A stretch of DNA of 64,000 bases from DASSQJ01 sp963772645 (GTDB lineage: Bacteria; Actinomycetota; Actinomycetes; Actinomycetales; Dermatophilaceae), in the NCBI GenBank assembly GCA_963772645.1, contig CAVYYD010000015.1, forward strand, positions 310,001-374,000, read 5' to 3'. Positions 25,121 to 34,260 of the stretch are shown piece after piece. The notes beneath the pieces are model-generated. The model was not told the DNA's origin, did no database searches, and saw only the letters and a program-made list of their open reading frames with translations. The stretch's first letter is position 1. The number at the start of each line of letters is the position of its first letter. Both the position numbers and the translations under genes were made by a program.

Positions 25121-26581
25121 TCAGAGGGCGATCCCGACGTACTTGACCTCGAGGTACTCCTCGATCCCCTCGAACCCGCCCTCCCGGCCGAACCCGGAGG
25201 CCTTGACCCCACCGAACGGCGCCGCCGGGTTGGAGACGATGCCGGTGTTGACCCCGATCATCCCGAACTCGAGGGCCTCGGCGACGCGCAGCACCCGGGC
25301 GTAGTCGCGGGTGAAGACGTAGCCGACGAGCCCGTACTCGGTCCCGTTGGCCTTCGCGACGGCGTCCGCCTCGTCGGAGAAGGTGCAGACCGGGGCGACC
25401 GGGCCGAAGATCTCCTCGGTCAGGCAGCGGCTGTCCGCCGGGACCTCGGTCAGCACGGTCGGCTCGTAGAAGTGCCCCGCTCCGGGCACCATCGCGCCAC
25501 CGGTCAGGACCTTCGCCCCCCGGCCCACGGCGTCCTCGACGAGCTCGTGGACGCCGTCGCGGGCCTTGGCCGTGATGAGGGGGCCGACGTCGACGCCGTC
25601 CTCCGTGCCCCGGCCGACGGTGAGGCCACCCATCCGCTCGGCGAGCTTCGCGGCGAACTCCTCGGCCACCGACTCGTGGGCGAAGAAGCGGTTGGCCGCG
25701 GTGCACGCCTCGCCGATGTTGCGCATCTTGGCGAGCATCGCGCCCTCGACGGCGGCGTCGACGTCAGCGTCCTCGAAGACGAGGAACGGGGCGTTGCCGC
25801 CGAGCTCCATCGAGACGCGGAGCAGCTGCTCGGCCGACTGCTCGACGAGGACCCGGCCCACCGCGGTGGACCCGGTGAAGGTCAGCTTGCGCAGCCGCTG
25901 GTCGCGGATCAGCGGCTCGCAGACGGCACCGGAGTGGGTCGTGGTGACGACGTTGAGGACGCCGTCGGGCAGGCCGCTCTCCTGGAGGACCTGCGCGAGG
26001 AGGAGCATCGTCAGCGGGGTCTCGTGCGCGGGCTTGACGACCATCGTGCAGCCGGCCGCGATCGCCGGCCCCATCTTCCGGGTGCCCATGGCGAGCGGGA
26101 AGTTCCACGGGGTGATCATCAGCGTGGGCCCGACCGGCTGCCTCATCGTCAGCAGCCGGCTCGCGCCGTTGGGGGCGACCGAGTACCGGCCGTGGACGCG
26201 CACCGCCTCCTCGGAGAACCAGCGGAAGAACTCCGCCCCGTAGGCCACCTCGCCGCGGGCCTCGGCGAGGGTCTTGCCCATCTCGAGGGTCATCAGGGTC
26301 GCGAAGTCCTCGGTGCGCTCGGTGATCGTCTCGAACGCCCGGCGGAGGATCTCGCCGCGCTCGCGCGGGGCCGTGGCGGCCCAGTCCGCCTGCGCGGCGT
26401 GGGCGGCCGCGAGGGCGGCGAGACCGTCCTCGGGCGTGCCGTCGGCGCAGGTGGTGAGCACCTCCCCGGTCGCCGGGTCGTTGACCTCGAAGCGCTCGCC
26501 CCCGCCGGCGTCGCGCCACTCCCCCGCGACGAGGAGGCCGGTGGGCACGGAGTCGATGAGCGCGCTCTGGGTGGTGGGCAT
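25121..26581 (-). CDS. gabD: NAD(P)-dependent succinate-semialdehyde dehydrogenase
   Basis: This 486-aa aldehyde dehydrogenase oxidises succinate semialdehyde to succinate in the GABA branch. It has the catalytic Cys in G-E-A-C-T-A-A-N-R, general base Glu in M-E-L-G-G-N-A-P, the cofactor loop F-T-G-S-T-A-V-G, and the I-T-P-W-N-F-P-L-A-M-G segment. The 'TAANRFF' after the catalytic Cys is typical of SSADH. Its place at the edge of the polyamine island supports assignment as the terminal step putrescine to GABA to succinate. ATG 26579-26581. Substrate assignment is from family and context. Confidence 0.88.
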   Translation of the reverse strand: MPTTQSALIDSVPTGLLVAGEWRDAGGGERFEVNDPATGEVLTTCADGTPEDGLAALAAAHAAQADWAATAPRERGEILRRAFETITERTEDFATLMTLEMGKTLAEARGEVAYGAEFFRWFSEEAVRVHGRYSVAPNGASRLLTMRQPVGPTLMITPWNFPLAMGTRKMGPAIAAGCTMVVKPAHETPLTMLLLAQVLQESGLPDGVLNVVTTTHSGAVCEPLIRDQRLRKLTFTGSTAVGRVLVEQSAEQLLRVSMELGGNAPFLVFEDADVDAAVEGAMLAKMRNIGEACTAANRFFAHESVAEEFAAKLAERMGGLTVGRGTEDGVDVGPLITAKARDGVHELVEDAVGRGAKVLTGGAMVPGAGHFYEPTVLTEVPADSRCLTEEIFGPVAPVCTFSDEADAVAKANGTEYGLVGYVFTRDYARVLRVAEALEFGMIGVNTGIVSNPAAPFGGVKASGFGREGGFEGIEEYLEVKYVGIAL

Positions 26582-26670
26582 GGTGTTCCTCCGGTGGGAC
26601 GGTGGTCGACGGGTCGGTGCGCCGACGGTTCGAGCCTACGAGCGGGTGCGCCGGTGCGGGACCCCAGGGG

Positions 26671-27954
26671 TCAGCGGTCCTCCAGGCCCCACGGCGAGCC
26701 GTAGCCCGCCGGCTTGGGCGCGGCGAGCAGGTCGAGGAACGGGACGGCGTCGAAGGACTCCGGACCGCGCACCCCGCTGCCGGCCCACCTGCCGGTGGCG
26801 AGCAGCTCGAGGGCGACCACCGGGTTGACGGCGGTCTGCCACACGACGCACTGGGCGCCGTAGTCGCGCATCGTGTCGGCGTTGTCGGACACGTGGTAGA
26901 GGTAGGTGCGGCGCGGCCGGCCGTCCGTCCCGGTCCCGGTGACGAACACGCCGGCGCAGGTCCGCCCCTGCATCCGCGGGCCGATCGTCGCCGGGTCGGG
27001 CAGCACCGCGGCGACGACGTCGCGCGGGCTCACCTCGACGCCCTTGACGGTCACCGGGTCGGTGCGGTCCAGGCCCAGGGTGTGCAGGGTGCGCAGGATG
27101 CCGATCATCTCCTCGCCGAGCCCGTACTTGAAGGTCACCCGCTTCGCATCGAGCCAGCGCGGCATGAGGAGGACCTCCTCGTGCTCGACGTGGACGCACT
27201 CCACCGGGCCGATGCCCTCGGGGAACTCGAAGACCTCGGGCTCGCTGAACGGCGGCAGGGTGAAGAAGCCGGCCTCGACGTCGTAGCCGCCGTCGGCGTC
27301 CGTGGCCCGCTCCCTCTCCCACACCACCGGCGGGTTGAGGCACTCCTCGATGATCGTCCACATCGAGAAGCCGGGGGCGAAGACCTCGTTGCCGTCCTCG
27401 TCGCGGATGACGAGGTTCGCCCCGTCGCGGGTGCCCAGCTCCTCGATCTCGCTGAAGAGGTGGTCCGCGGCGTACCGGGCGAGGACGTCGGAGAGGCCGG
27501 GCTCGACACCGATGCCGAGCAGCGCGAGCCGGCCCTCGGCCTCCCAGCGCCCCGCCTGGGCGAGCTGCTGGTCGCCGAGCTTGACCCCGACCTCGGCGTA
27601 GGGCTCGCTCTGGTGGCGGCGGGACAGGCTCATCGCCATGTCGAGGTAGTCGGCGCCGGCGGACCGCGCCCCCTCGAACACCGACATGACGAACCGTGGG
27701 TCGACCGCGTTGAGGACGTGGGTCGCCCCCACCTGCCGGGCCAGCGCCTCGACCGCCGTGGCGTCCGACGCGTCGACCCGGGCGGCGGTGAACCGGGACT
27801 CCCCGGCGTGACGGGCGCGGACCGCGGCGACGGTGCGTTCGGCCCGCCCGAGGTCGTAGTCGCCGACGGTCCAGGACTCGAAGAACCCTCGCTCGGCGGC
27901 GATCCGGGCCGCGGCGTCGCCCACCCCGCCCGCGCCGATCATCAGGACCCGCAC
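26671..27954 (-). CDS. Saccharopine dehydrogenase-like NAD(P) enzyme of the polyamine island
   Basis: This 427-aa protein has an N-terminal Rossmann fold with V-L-M-I-G-A-G-G-V-G-D-A at residue 3 onward and a saccharopine-dehydrogenase-type C-terminal domain. Relatives include saccharopine reductase and carboxy(nor)spermidine dehydrogenase, enzymes that form or split secondary amines by reductive condensation. Its position next to a polyamine ABC importer and aldehyde dehydrogenases suggests a polyamine-derived substrate, for example an amino-acid/polyamine adduct; this is inference. I set the start at GTG 27954 because GGAAGGGG lies 8 bases before it. It lies 25 bp after potC and so is probably the distal gene of the same transcript. 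Confidence 0.75.
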   Translation of the reverse strand: MRVLMIGAGGVGDAAARIAAERGFFESWTVGDYDLGRAERTVAAVRARHAGESRFTAARVDASDATAVEALARQVGATHVLNAVDPRFVMSVFEGARSAGADYLDMAMSLSRRHQSEPYAEVGVKLGDQQLAQAGRWEAEGRLALLGIGVEPGLSDVLARYAADHLFSEIEELGTRDGANLVIRDEDGNEVFAPGFSMWTIIEECLNPPVVWERERATDADGGYDVEAGFFTLPPFSEPEVFEFPEGIGPVECVHVEHEEVLLMPRWLDAKRVTFKYGLGEEMIGILRTLHTLGLDRTDPVTVKGVEVSPRDVVAAVLPDPATIGPRMQGRTCAGVFVTGTGTDGRPRRTYLYHVSDNADTMRDYGAQCVVWQTAVNPVVALELLATGRWAGSGVRGPESFDAVPFLDLLAAPKPAGYGSPWGLEDR

Positions 27955-27979
27955 GTCGACACCCCTTCCGGCCGCCCGA

Positions 27980-28771
27980 TCACGCCGCACCCCGGCGCCG
28001 GCTGCCGAGCACCTGGCCGAAGCCGACAAGGGCGACGGCCCCGAGGAACATGATCGAGCCGATGACGTTGACCTGCACCGGGACCCCGCGCTGCGCGGCG
28101 CCCCAGATGTACATCGGGAAGGTGACCGAGCTCGGGCTGGCGTTGAAGTTGGTGATGATGTAGTCGTCGAAGCTCAGCGAGAAGGCGAGCAGCGCACCGG
28201 CGGCGATGCCGGGGGCCACGAGCGGGAAGGTGACCCGCCAGAACGCCTGGGTGGGGCTGGCGTACAGGTCGGCCGCGGCCTCCTCGAGCCGTGGGTCGAG
28301 CGAGGCGATGCGGGCCTTGACCGTGACGACGACGAAGCTGAGGCAGAACATGATGTGCGCGATGAGGATGGTCGTCTGCCCGGTGCCCACGCCGAGGGCG
28401 ATGAACAGGGTGAGCAGCGAGGACCCCATGACGACCTCGGGCGTGGCCATCGGCATGAAGATCAGCAGGTTGGTGCCGGCCCGCCCGCGGAAGCGGTGCC
28501 GGCCGAGCGCGAAGGCGACGAGCGTGCCGAGCACCGTCGCCGTCAGCGACGCGATGATCCCGATCCGCAGGCTGAGCCCCACCGACGGGCAGATCCCCGG
28601 GGTGTTGCACGGGTTGAGCCACGCGTCGAGCGAGAACTGCTGCCAGGTGATGTTGAGGCGACCGTTCGGCTTGTTGAACGAGAACGCGAGGACGACGAGG
28701 TTGGGCAGCAGGATGTAGCCGATGACGAGCAGGCCGACGATCGCGACGAGGTGACGGCGGAGCCAGGCCAT
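27980..28771 (-). CDS. potC: Polyamine ABC transporter permease, PotC type
   Basis: This 263-aa inner-membrane permease has six hydrophobic segments and the binding-protein-dependent transport EAA loop 'EEAAADLYASPTQAFWRVTF', which docks on the PotA ATPase. The N-terminal W-L-R-R-H-L and the F-S-F-N helix start match PotC/PotI. It follows potB by one base. With PotB it forms the translocation pore for putrescine or spermidine delivered by the PotD-like lipoprotein. Confidence 0.92.
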   Translation of the reverse strand: MAWLRRHLVAIVGLLVIGYILLPNLVVLAFSFNKPNGRLNITWQQFSLDAWLNPCNTPGICPSVGLSLRIGIIASLTATVLGTLVAFALGRHRFRGRAGTNLLIFMPMATPEVVMGSSLLTLFIALGVGTGQTTILIAHIMFCLSFVVVTVKARIASLDPRLEEAAADLYASPTQAFWRVTFPLVAPGIAAGALLAFSLSFDDYIITNFNASPSSVTFPMYIWGAAQRGVPVQVNVIGSIMFLGAVALVGFGQVLGSRRRGAA

Positions 28772-28772
28772 C

Positions 28773-29696
28773 TCAGACCAGCTCCTCGGTGCCGGCGCGC
28801 CGGACGTAGGCCATGACGAGACCGATGATGACCGCCATGAGGACGACCGAGAGCGCGGCGGCCAGCGGGTAGTCGAGGACCCGGAGGAACTGGCTGTCGA
28901 TGACCTGGCCGATCATCACCGTCCGCGTGCTGCCCAGGAGCACCGAGTTGATGTAGTCGCCGGCGGCGGGGATGAAGGTGAGCAGCGTCCCGGCGACGAC
29001 CCCGGGCAGCGAGAGCGGCCAGATGACCCGGCGGAACGCCTGCGCCGGGGTGGCGTAGAGGTCGGAGGCCGCCTCGATGAGCCGCAGGTCGAGCCGCTCG
29101 ATGTTGGCGTACAGCGGCAGGACCATGAACGGCAGGAAGTTGTAGGTGAGCCCGGAGACGACCGCGAACGGGGTGTAGAGCAGCTGGTTGCCGGTGCCGA
29201 GGTGGACCCAGCCGAGGAAGGACTCGAAGCCGTGGAGCAGCCAGGTCAGGTGCAGCGTGCCCATCGTCGTCTCGAGGAGCCCCCCGTTGCCGAGGATGGT
29301 CTGCCAGGCGAGGGTGCGGATGAGGAAGGAGGTGAAGAACGGCGCGATGACGAGGACGAGCAGGACGTTCTTGTAGCGGCCCGACCGGTGGGCGATGAAC
29401 CAGGCGAGCGGGTAGCCGAGGAGCAGGGTGAAGACCGTCGCGAGCCCGGCGTAGACGAGCGAGCGCAGCATCTGGGGCCAGTAGATGCCGAGCGCGTCGG
29501 CGTAGGTCTGGACGTTCCAGGTCAGCGCGTAGCCGTTGAAGACGTCGCCGGTCTGCAGGGACTGCGAGACGAGCGAGACGGTCGGCACGGCGAAGAAGAG
29601 GAGCAGCCAGAGCATGCCGGGGAGCAGCAGCGCGTAGGGGACCCAGTTGCGGCGCCGTCGGACGGTGGCGGCACCCCCCGCCACGAGCTCACTCAT
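28773..29696 (-). CDS. potB: Polyamine ABC transporter permease, PotB type
   Basis: This 307-aa permease has about six membrane helices and the EAA loop 'EAASDLYATPAQAFRRVIWP' near residue 215. The first helix region P-Y-A-L-L-L-P-G-M-L-W-L and the large first periplasmic loop are those of the PotB/PotH group. The ATG at 29694-29696 lies inside the 3' end of potA (8-bp overlap), so translation is coupled. Confidence 0.92.
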   Translation of the reverse strand: MSELVAGGAATVRRRRNWVPYALLLPGMLWLLLFFAVPTVSLVSQSLQTGDVFNGYALTWNVQTYADALGIYWPQMLRSLVYAGLATVFTLLLGYPLAWFIAHRSGRYKNVLLVLVIAPFFTSFLIRTLAWQTILGNGGLLETTMGTLHLTWLLHGFESFLGWVHLGTGNQLLYTPFAVVSGLTYNFLPFMVLPLYANIERLDLRLIEAASDLYATPAQAFRRVIWPLSLPGVVAGTLLTFIPAAGDYINSVLLGSTRTVMIGQVIDSQFLRVLDYPLAAALSVVLMAVIIGLVMAYVRRAGTEELV

Positions 29697-30798
29697 CGTC
29701 GATCTCCGCCCCGGCGTCGGCCGACTGGCTCTGGTCGAGGATGAACTCCTGGCCCGGGTTCCACGAGACGGTCACGTTCTCGCCGACCCGGATCCGCCCG
29801 GAGCCGTCGTTCTGCTGGACGACGACGACCTCCTTGCCCCACGGCATGCGGACGAGGTACTGCGTGGCGATGCCGGTGAAGGAGGCGTCGGTGACCACGC
29901 CGTGCAGCCGGTTGCGCCCCTCCTCCCCGATCCGCAGCTTCTCGGGGCGGACGCCGACCCAGACCTGGGTCATGCCGGCGGGGAGGTGGTCCGCCCCGAC
30001 GAGGAGGTCCCCGTCCTGGGTGCGGACCGGGACGACGCCGTCGGACGGCTGCCCGGTGACCTCGGCGGCCAGCAGGTTGGACTGGCCGAGGAAGTTGGCG
30101 ACGAAGGTCGAGGCCGGCTTCTCGTAGAGGGTCGCCGGGTCCGCCAGCTGCTCGATCCGGCCCGCGTTCATCACCGCGATGGTGTCGGCCATCGTCATGG
30201 CCTCCTCCTGGTCGTGGGTGACGTGGATGAAGGTCAGCCCCACCTCGGACTGGATCCGCTTGAGCTCGATCTGCATCTGCCGGCGCAGCTTGAGGTCGAG
30301 GGCGCCCAGCGGCTCGTCGAGGAGCAGGACGTCGGGGCGGTTGACCAGGGCCCTGGCCAGCGCGACCCGCTGCTGCATGCCACCGGAGAGCTGCGGCGGC
30401 TTCTTGCGCGCCGTGTGCCCCAGCTCGACGAGCTCGAGCGCCTCGTGGGCCTTGCGCTTCCAGTCCTTGTCCTTGCGCTGCCGCAGCCCGAACGCGACGT
30501 TGTCGAGGATGTTGAGGTGCGGGAAGAGGGCGTAGGACTGGAAGACGGTGTTGACGTTCCGCTGGTAGGCCTTGAGCGAGGTGACGTCGGCATCGCCGAT
30601 GTGGATCGACCCGGCGGTCGGCTGGTCCAGCCCGGCGATCATCCGCAGGGTCGTCGTCTTCCCGCACCCGGACGGGCCGAGCAGCGCGAAGAACGAGCCC
30701 TGCGGGATCGTCAGCGAGATGTCGTCGACGGCGACGAACTTCTCGAACGACTTGGTGACCGAGGCGAGGCGCAGGTCGCCGGTGCCGTGTTCGGCCAT
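29689..30798 (-). CDS. potA: Polyamine ABC transporter ATP-binding protein
   Basis: This 369-aa ATPase powers the importer. Walker A G-P-S-G-C-G-K-T-T near residue 42, the Q-loop F-Q-S-Y-A-L-F-P, signature L-S-G-G-M-Q-Q-R, Walker B L-L-L-D-E-P-L-G-A-L-D and switch His in V-T-H-D-Q-E-E are all intact. The C-terminal third forms the TOBE domain characteristic of PotA/MalK-type subunits. ATG at 30796-30798, one base after the potD stop. Confidence 0.95.
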   Translation of the reverse strand: MAEHGTGDLRLASVTKSFEKFVAVDDISLTIPQGSFFALLGPSGCGKTTTLRMIAGLDQPTAGSIHIGDADVTSLKAYQRNVNTVFQSYALFPHLNILDNVAFGLRQRKDKDWKRKAHEALELVELGHTARKKPPQLSGGMQQRVALARALVNRPDVLLLDEPLGALDLKLRRQMQIELKRIQSEVGLTFIHVTHDQEEAMTMADTIAVMNAGRIEQLADPATLYEKPASTFVANFLGQSNLLAAEVTGQPSDGVVPVRTQDGDLLVGADHLPAGMTQVWVGVRPEKLRIGEEGRNRLHGVVTDASFTGIATQYLVRMPWGKEVVVVQQNDGSGRIRVGENVTVSWNPGQEFILDQSQSADAGAEIDDE

Positions 30799-30799
30799 C

Positions 30800-32035
30800 T
30801 CAGCCGGTCACCAGCGCCTGGAAGGCCTGGTTGTACTTGGTCTCCTCGGCCTCGGTCAGGCCGCGGAAGACGTGCGCCCGGGCGAGGGTGTCCTGGCTCG
30901 GGAAGATCAGCTGGTTGTCGGCGACCGCCGGGTCCTGCGCGGTGAGGATCTCCTTGGTTCCCTTGACCGGGCTGATGTAGTTGACGTAGTCGACGACCTG
31001 GGCCATGACCTTGGGGTCGTAGTAGTAGTTGATGAGGACCTCGGCGTTCTTCTTGTGCTTGGCCAGGGCCGGGATGACGAAGTTGTCCGACCACAGCGTG
31101 CAGCCGGTGCTGGGCAGCGCGTAGCCGAGCGCCGGGTTGTCGGCCTGCAGCTGGACGACGTCACCGGTCCAGGCGATGCAGGCCGCGGTGTCGCCCGAGG
31201 CGAGCGGCTTGGTGTACTCGTTGCCGGTGAAGCCCTTGATCTGACCGGCCTCCTTGGCCTTCTTCAGCTCGTCGATGGCGGCGTTGAAGTCGGCGTCGGT
31301 GAAGCTCTCGATCTTCTTGCCCATCGCCAGCAGCACGAGGCCGACGGTGTCGCGCATCTCGGTGAGCAGGGTGACCTTGCCCTTGAGGGCCGGGTCGGTG
31401 AGCAGCTGGTCGACGGTCTCGATCTTCTTGCCGCCGGTGGACTTCGGGTTCCACGCGATGCCGGCGAACCCGCTCTGCCAGGGCAGCGAGTACTTGCGGC
31501 CCGGGTCGAACTCGACGTTGAGCAGCGAGTCGTCGACGTTGGAGTGGTTGGGGATGTTGGCGAGGTCCAGCTGCTGGACGTAGCCCTGGCGGATCAGCCG
31601 GGCCACCATCCAGTCGGTGCTGCACCAGGTGTCCCGCCCGGTGTCCTGGCCGGCCGCGAGGAGGGGGCGGACCTTGGCGTAGAACTCGTCGTTGTCGTTG
31701 TAGTCCTCGGTGTAGTTGACCTTGATGCCGGTCTGCTTCGTGAAGTCCTCGAGGGTCGGGTGGCCCCCGTTGTCGGCGACGTCGATGTACTCGGGCCAGT
31801 TGGACCAGTTGACGAGCTTGTCGGTGTCGCTCAGGTCCTGGGCCGCCGCGGCGGCGGTGGGGCTCGCGCTACCGCTGGCCGTGGTGTTCTTGCCGGCGCT
31901 GCCGCACGCCGCGAGCGCCACCGCGGCTCCGACACCGAAGGCTCCGGTCATCACCGCGCGGCGGGTGGTCAGGCCGCGGGCGAGCGCGGCGCGGGCGGCG
32001 AGGGAGGTGAGGTCGGGGGTCTGGCGCTCGGCCAT
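30800..32035 (-). CDS. potD: Polyamine-binding lipoprotein, PotD/PotF type
   Basis: This 411-aa substrate-binding protein has an unusually long N-region before a twin-Arg T-T-R-R-A-V-M-T-G signal and lipobox A-L-A-A-C near residue 44, implying Tat export and lipid anchoring. The mature part starts after a Ser/Thr/Ala linker with L-V-N-W-S-N-W-P-E-Y-I-D, the PotD/PotF signature, and has the acidic/aromatic pocket residues expected for polyamines (Y-T-E-D-Y-N-D-N-D-E-F; T-D-W-M-V). It is the first transporter gene of the potDABC order. ATG 32033-32035. Confidence 0.92.
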   Translation of the reverse strand: MAERQTPDLTSLAARAALARGLTTRRAVMTGAFGVGAAVALAACGSAGKNTTASGSASPTAAAAAQDLSDTDKLVNWSNWPEYIDVADNGGHPTLEDFTKQTGIKVNYTEDYNDNDEFYAKVRPLLAAGQDTGRDTWCSTDWMVARLIRQGYVQQLDLANIPNHSNVDDSLLNVEFDPGRKYSLPWQSGFAGIAWNPKSTGGKKIETVDQLLTDPALKGKVTLLTEMRDTVGLVLLAMGKKIESFTDADFNAAIDELKKAKEAGQIKGFTGNEYTKPLASGDTAACIAWTGDVVQLQADNPALGYALPSTGCTLWSDNFVIPALAKHKKNAEVLINYYYDPKVMAQVVDYVNYISPVKGTKEILTAQDPAVADNQLIFPSQDTLARAHVFRGLTEAEETKYNQAFQALVTG

Positions 32036-32144
32036 GGGGTTCTCCTCGAGGGGTGCTGGGCCGGGGGGTCCGGCCTGCTGGGGGGCGGTTTGTCGGAGGG
32101 GGTCGGCTCAGGATGGACGGGTCGTGTGACGGTGGTGTTTCGGG

Positions 32145-33590
32145 TCAGGACTCGATGTTGGCCATGACGTGCTTGATCCGGGTGTAGTCCTCGAAGCCGT
32201 ACATCGACAGGTCCTTGCCGTACCCGGACTTCTTGTAGCCGCCGTGCGGCATCTCGGCGACGAGCGGGATGTGGGTGTTGATCCACACGCAGCCGAAGTC
32301 GAGGGCGCGCGACATCCGCATCGCACGGCCGAAGTCGCGGGTCCACACCGAGGAGGCCAGGCCGTAGTCGACCCCGTTGGCCCAGCGCACCGCCTCCTCC
32401 TCGTCGGTGAACCGCTGGACGGTGATGACCGGGCCGAAGATCTCGTTCTGGACGGCCTCGTCGTCCTGGTGCAGCCCGGAGACGACGGTCGGCTCGAGGA
32501 AGAACCCGTCGCCCAGCCCGGCGACCCGGTTGCCGCCGGCGGCGACGCTCGCGTGCGAGGGCAGCCGATCGATGAAGCCGGACACCCGCTGGAGCTGGGC
32601 GGCGTTGTTGACCGGGCCGAAGAGCGCGTCGGCGTCGTCGGGCATCCCGACCGGGGCCGAGCCGCGCGCGTACTCGGCGAGTGCGGCGACGAAGTCGTCG
32701 TGGATGCCGGGGGCGGCGAGCACCCGGGTGGCGGCCGTGCAGTCCTGGCCGGCGTTGAAGTACCCGGCGACGGCGATGCCCTCGACGGCGGCCTCGATGT
32801 CGGCGTCGTCGAAGACGACGACCGGCGCCTTGCCGCCGAGCTCGAGGTGGACCCGCTTGACCGACGGGGCGGCGCTCGCCGCGACCTCGGCGCCGGCGCG
32901 CACCGACCCGGTGATGGCGACCAGCGAGGGCGTCGGGTGCTCGACGACGAGGCGCCCGGTGTCGCGGCTGCCGGTCACGACGTTGAGGGCGCCGGCCGGG
33001 AGGAACTCGGAGGCGATCTCGGCGAGGAGCAGCGTGGTCTCCGGGGTGGTGTCGCTCGGCTTGAGGACGACGGTGTTGCCCGCCGCGAGCGCCGGCGCGA
33101 TCTTCCACACCGCCATGAGCAGCGGATAGTTCCACGGCGTCACCTGGCCGACGACGCCGATCGGCTCGCGGCGCACCCACGAGGTGTGACCGGCCAGGTA
33201 CTCCCCCGCGGCCTTGCCCTCGAGGATCCGGGCGGCCCCGGCGAAGAACCGGAGCTGGTCGACCATCGGCGGGATCTCCTCGCTCGTGGTCAGCGCCTCG
33301 ATCTTCCCGGTGTTCTCCGACTCCAGCCGCACGATCTCCTCGGCCCGGGCCTCGATCGCGTCGGCGATCTTCAGCAGGGCCTGCTGGCGCTCCGAGGGCG
33401 TGGTGCGGCCCCACTGCCCGAACGCCCGTTGGGCGGCCGCGTAGGCGGCGTCGACGTCCTCGGCCCCGCTGACCGGCGCCGTGGCGACCACGGATCCGGT
33501 GGCCGGGTTGACGATGTCGGTCGTGGCGTCGGTGCGCGCGTCGACGTGCTCGCCACCGACGAAGTTGCGCAGGACACGGGGACTGGTCAT
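32145..33590 (-). CDS. patD: Gamma-aminobutyraldehyde dehydrogenase
   Basis: This 481-aa aldehyde dehydrogenase has catalytic Cys in G-Q-D-C-T-A-A-T-R, Glu in L-E-L-G-G-K-A-P, and the V-T-P-W-N-Y-P-L-L-M cofactor-loop segment. The G-Q-D-C-T-A context and the W-A-N-G-V-D-Y-G-L-A-S-S-V-W stretch are those of 4-aminobutanal (PatD/YdcW) dehydrogenases. It would convert 4-aminobutanal, made by the divergently encoded aminotransferase, to GABA. ATG 33588-33590 heads the long minus-strand unit patD-potDABC, and its promoter should share the 184-bp region with the Lrp gene. Confidence 0.88.
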   Translation of the reverse strand: MTSPRVLRNFVGGEHVDARTDATTDIVNPATGSVVATAPVSGAEDVDAAYAAAQRAFGQWGRTTPSERQQALLKIADAIEARAEEIVRLESENTGKIEALTTSEEIPPMVDQLRFFAGAARILEGKAAGEYLAGHTSWVRREPIGVVGQVTPWNYPLLMAVWKIAPALAAGNTVVLKPSDTTPETTLLLAEIASEFLPAGALNVVTGSRDTGRLVVEHPTPSLVAITGSVRAGAEVAASAAPSVKRVHLELGGKAPVVVFDDADIEAAVEGIAVAGYFNAGQDCTAATRVLAAPGIHDDFVAALAEYARGSAPVGMPDDADALFGPVNNAAQLQRVSGFIDRLPSHASVAAGGNRVAGLGDGFFLEPTVVSGLHQDDEAVQNEIFGPVITVQRFTDEEEAVRWANGVDYGLASSVWTRDFGRAMRMSRALDFGCVWINTHIPLVAEMPHGGYKKSGYGKDLSMYGFEDYTRIKHVMANIES

Positions 33591-33614
33591 GGCGGGGCGC
33601 TCCCGAAGTGGACG

Positions 33615-33728
33615 ACGGATTCAGGTGACGGCCGTGATGCTAGCCCGAGGATCCGCTAATTCACTAGGGCTGTCCGGCAGCAACCTGAGGAAAGTTACGA
33701 ATTCGAGCCCAACGAGCACTGAATCCGT
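33615..33728. promoter_or_regulatory. Divergent control region with a spaced inverted repeat
   Basis: This AT-richer stretch lies between patD (minus) and the lrp-type gene (plus). The 10-mer ACGGATTCAG at 33615-33624 reappears inverted as CTGAATCCGT at 33719-33728, about 94 bp apart. Paired distant half-sites would suit an Lrp/AsnC octamer wrapping DNA between divergent promoters. No footprint evidence; the assignment is inference. Confidence 0.45.
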
Positions 33729-33774
33729 GGCGCTGGGACTTGCGCAACAGCGATCCGGGGGCCACGATGGCGCC

Positions 33775-34260
33775 GTGACCCGCCACAGATCACCGGCCCG
33801 GAACGGCTCCGAGACCCGGCTCGACGACGTCGCCAAGCGCATCATCGAGCTGCTCCAGGAGGACGGCCGGCAGTCCTACGCCGCCATCGCCAAGGCGGTC
33901 GGGCTTTCGGAGGCCGCGGTGCGCCAGCGCGTGCAGCGGCTGCTCGACGCCGAGGTCATGCAGATCGTCGCCGTCACCGACCCGCTCCAGGTGGGGTTCA
34001 GCCGGCAGGCGATGATCGGCATCCGCGCCGCTGGCGACCTCATCGAGCTCGGTGAGGCCCTCTCGACGATGCCGGAGGTCGACTACGTCGTGACCACGGC
34101 CGGCTCGTTCGACATCCTCGCGGAGGTCGTCTGCGAGGACGACGACCACCTGCTGGACCTGCTGACCCGTCGGATCCGGGTGCTGCCCGGCGTCACGACG
34201 ACCGAGACCTTCGTCTACCTGAAACTCAACAAGCAACACTACAACTGGGGTACCCGATGA
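33775..34260 (+). CDS. Lrp/AsnC family transcriptional regulator of polyamine catabolism
   Basis: This 161-aa regulator has a winged helix-turn-helix (about 18-62, with A-I-A-K-A-V-G-L-S-E-A-A-V-R-Q-R-V) and a C-terminal RAM effector domain (about 75-155; V-D-Y-V-V-T-T-A-G-S-F-D-I). Close relatives sit beside putrescine aminotransferase genes throughout Micrococcales, starting with a basic R-x-R-x-x-x-R-N-G-S-E-T-R-L-D-D, as here. It probably senses a pathway intermediate and controls both divergent units. I use GTG 33775; longer upstream reading is non-homologous. Its TGA overlaps the next ATG (ATGA). Confidence 0.9.
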   Translation: MTRHRSPARNGSETRLDDVAKRIIELLQEDGRQSYAAIAKAVGLSEAAVRQRVQRLLDAEVMQIVAVTDPLQVGFSRQAMIGIRAAGDLIELGEALSTMPEVDYVVTTAGSFDILAEVVCEDDDHLLDLLTRRIRVLPGVTTTETFVYLKLNKQHYNWGTR

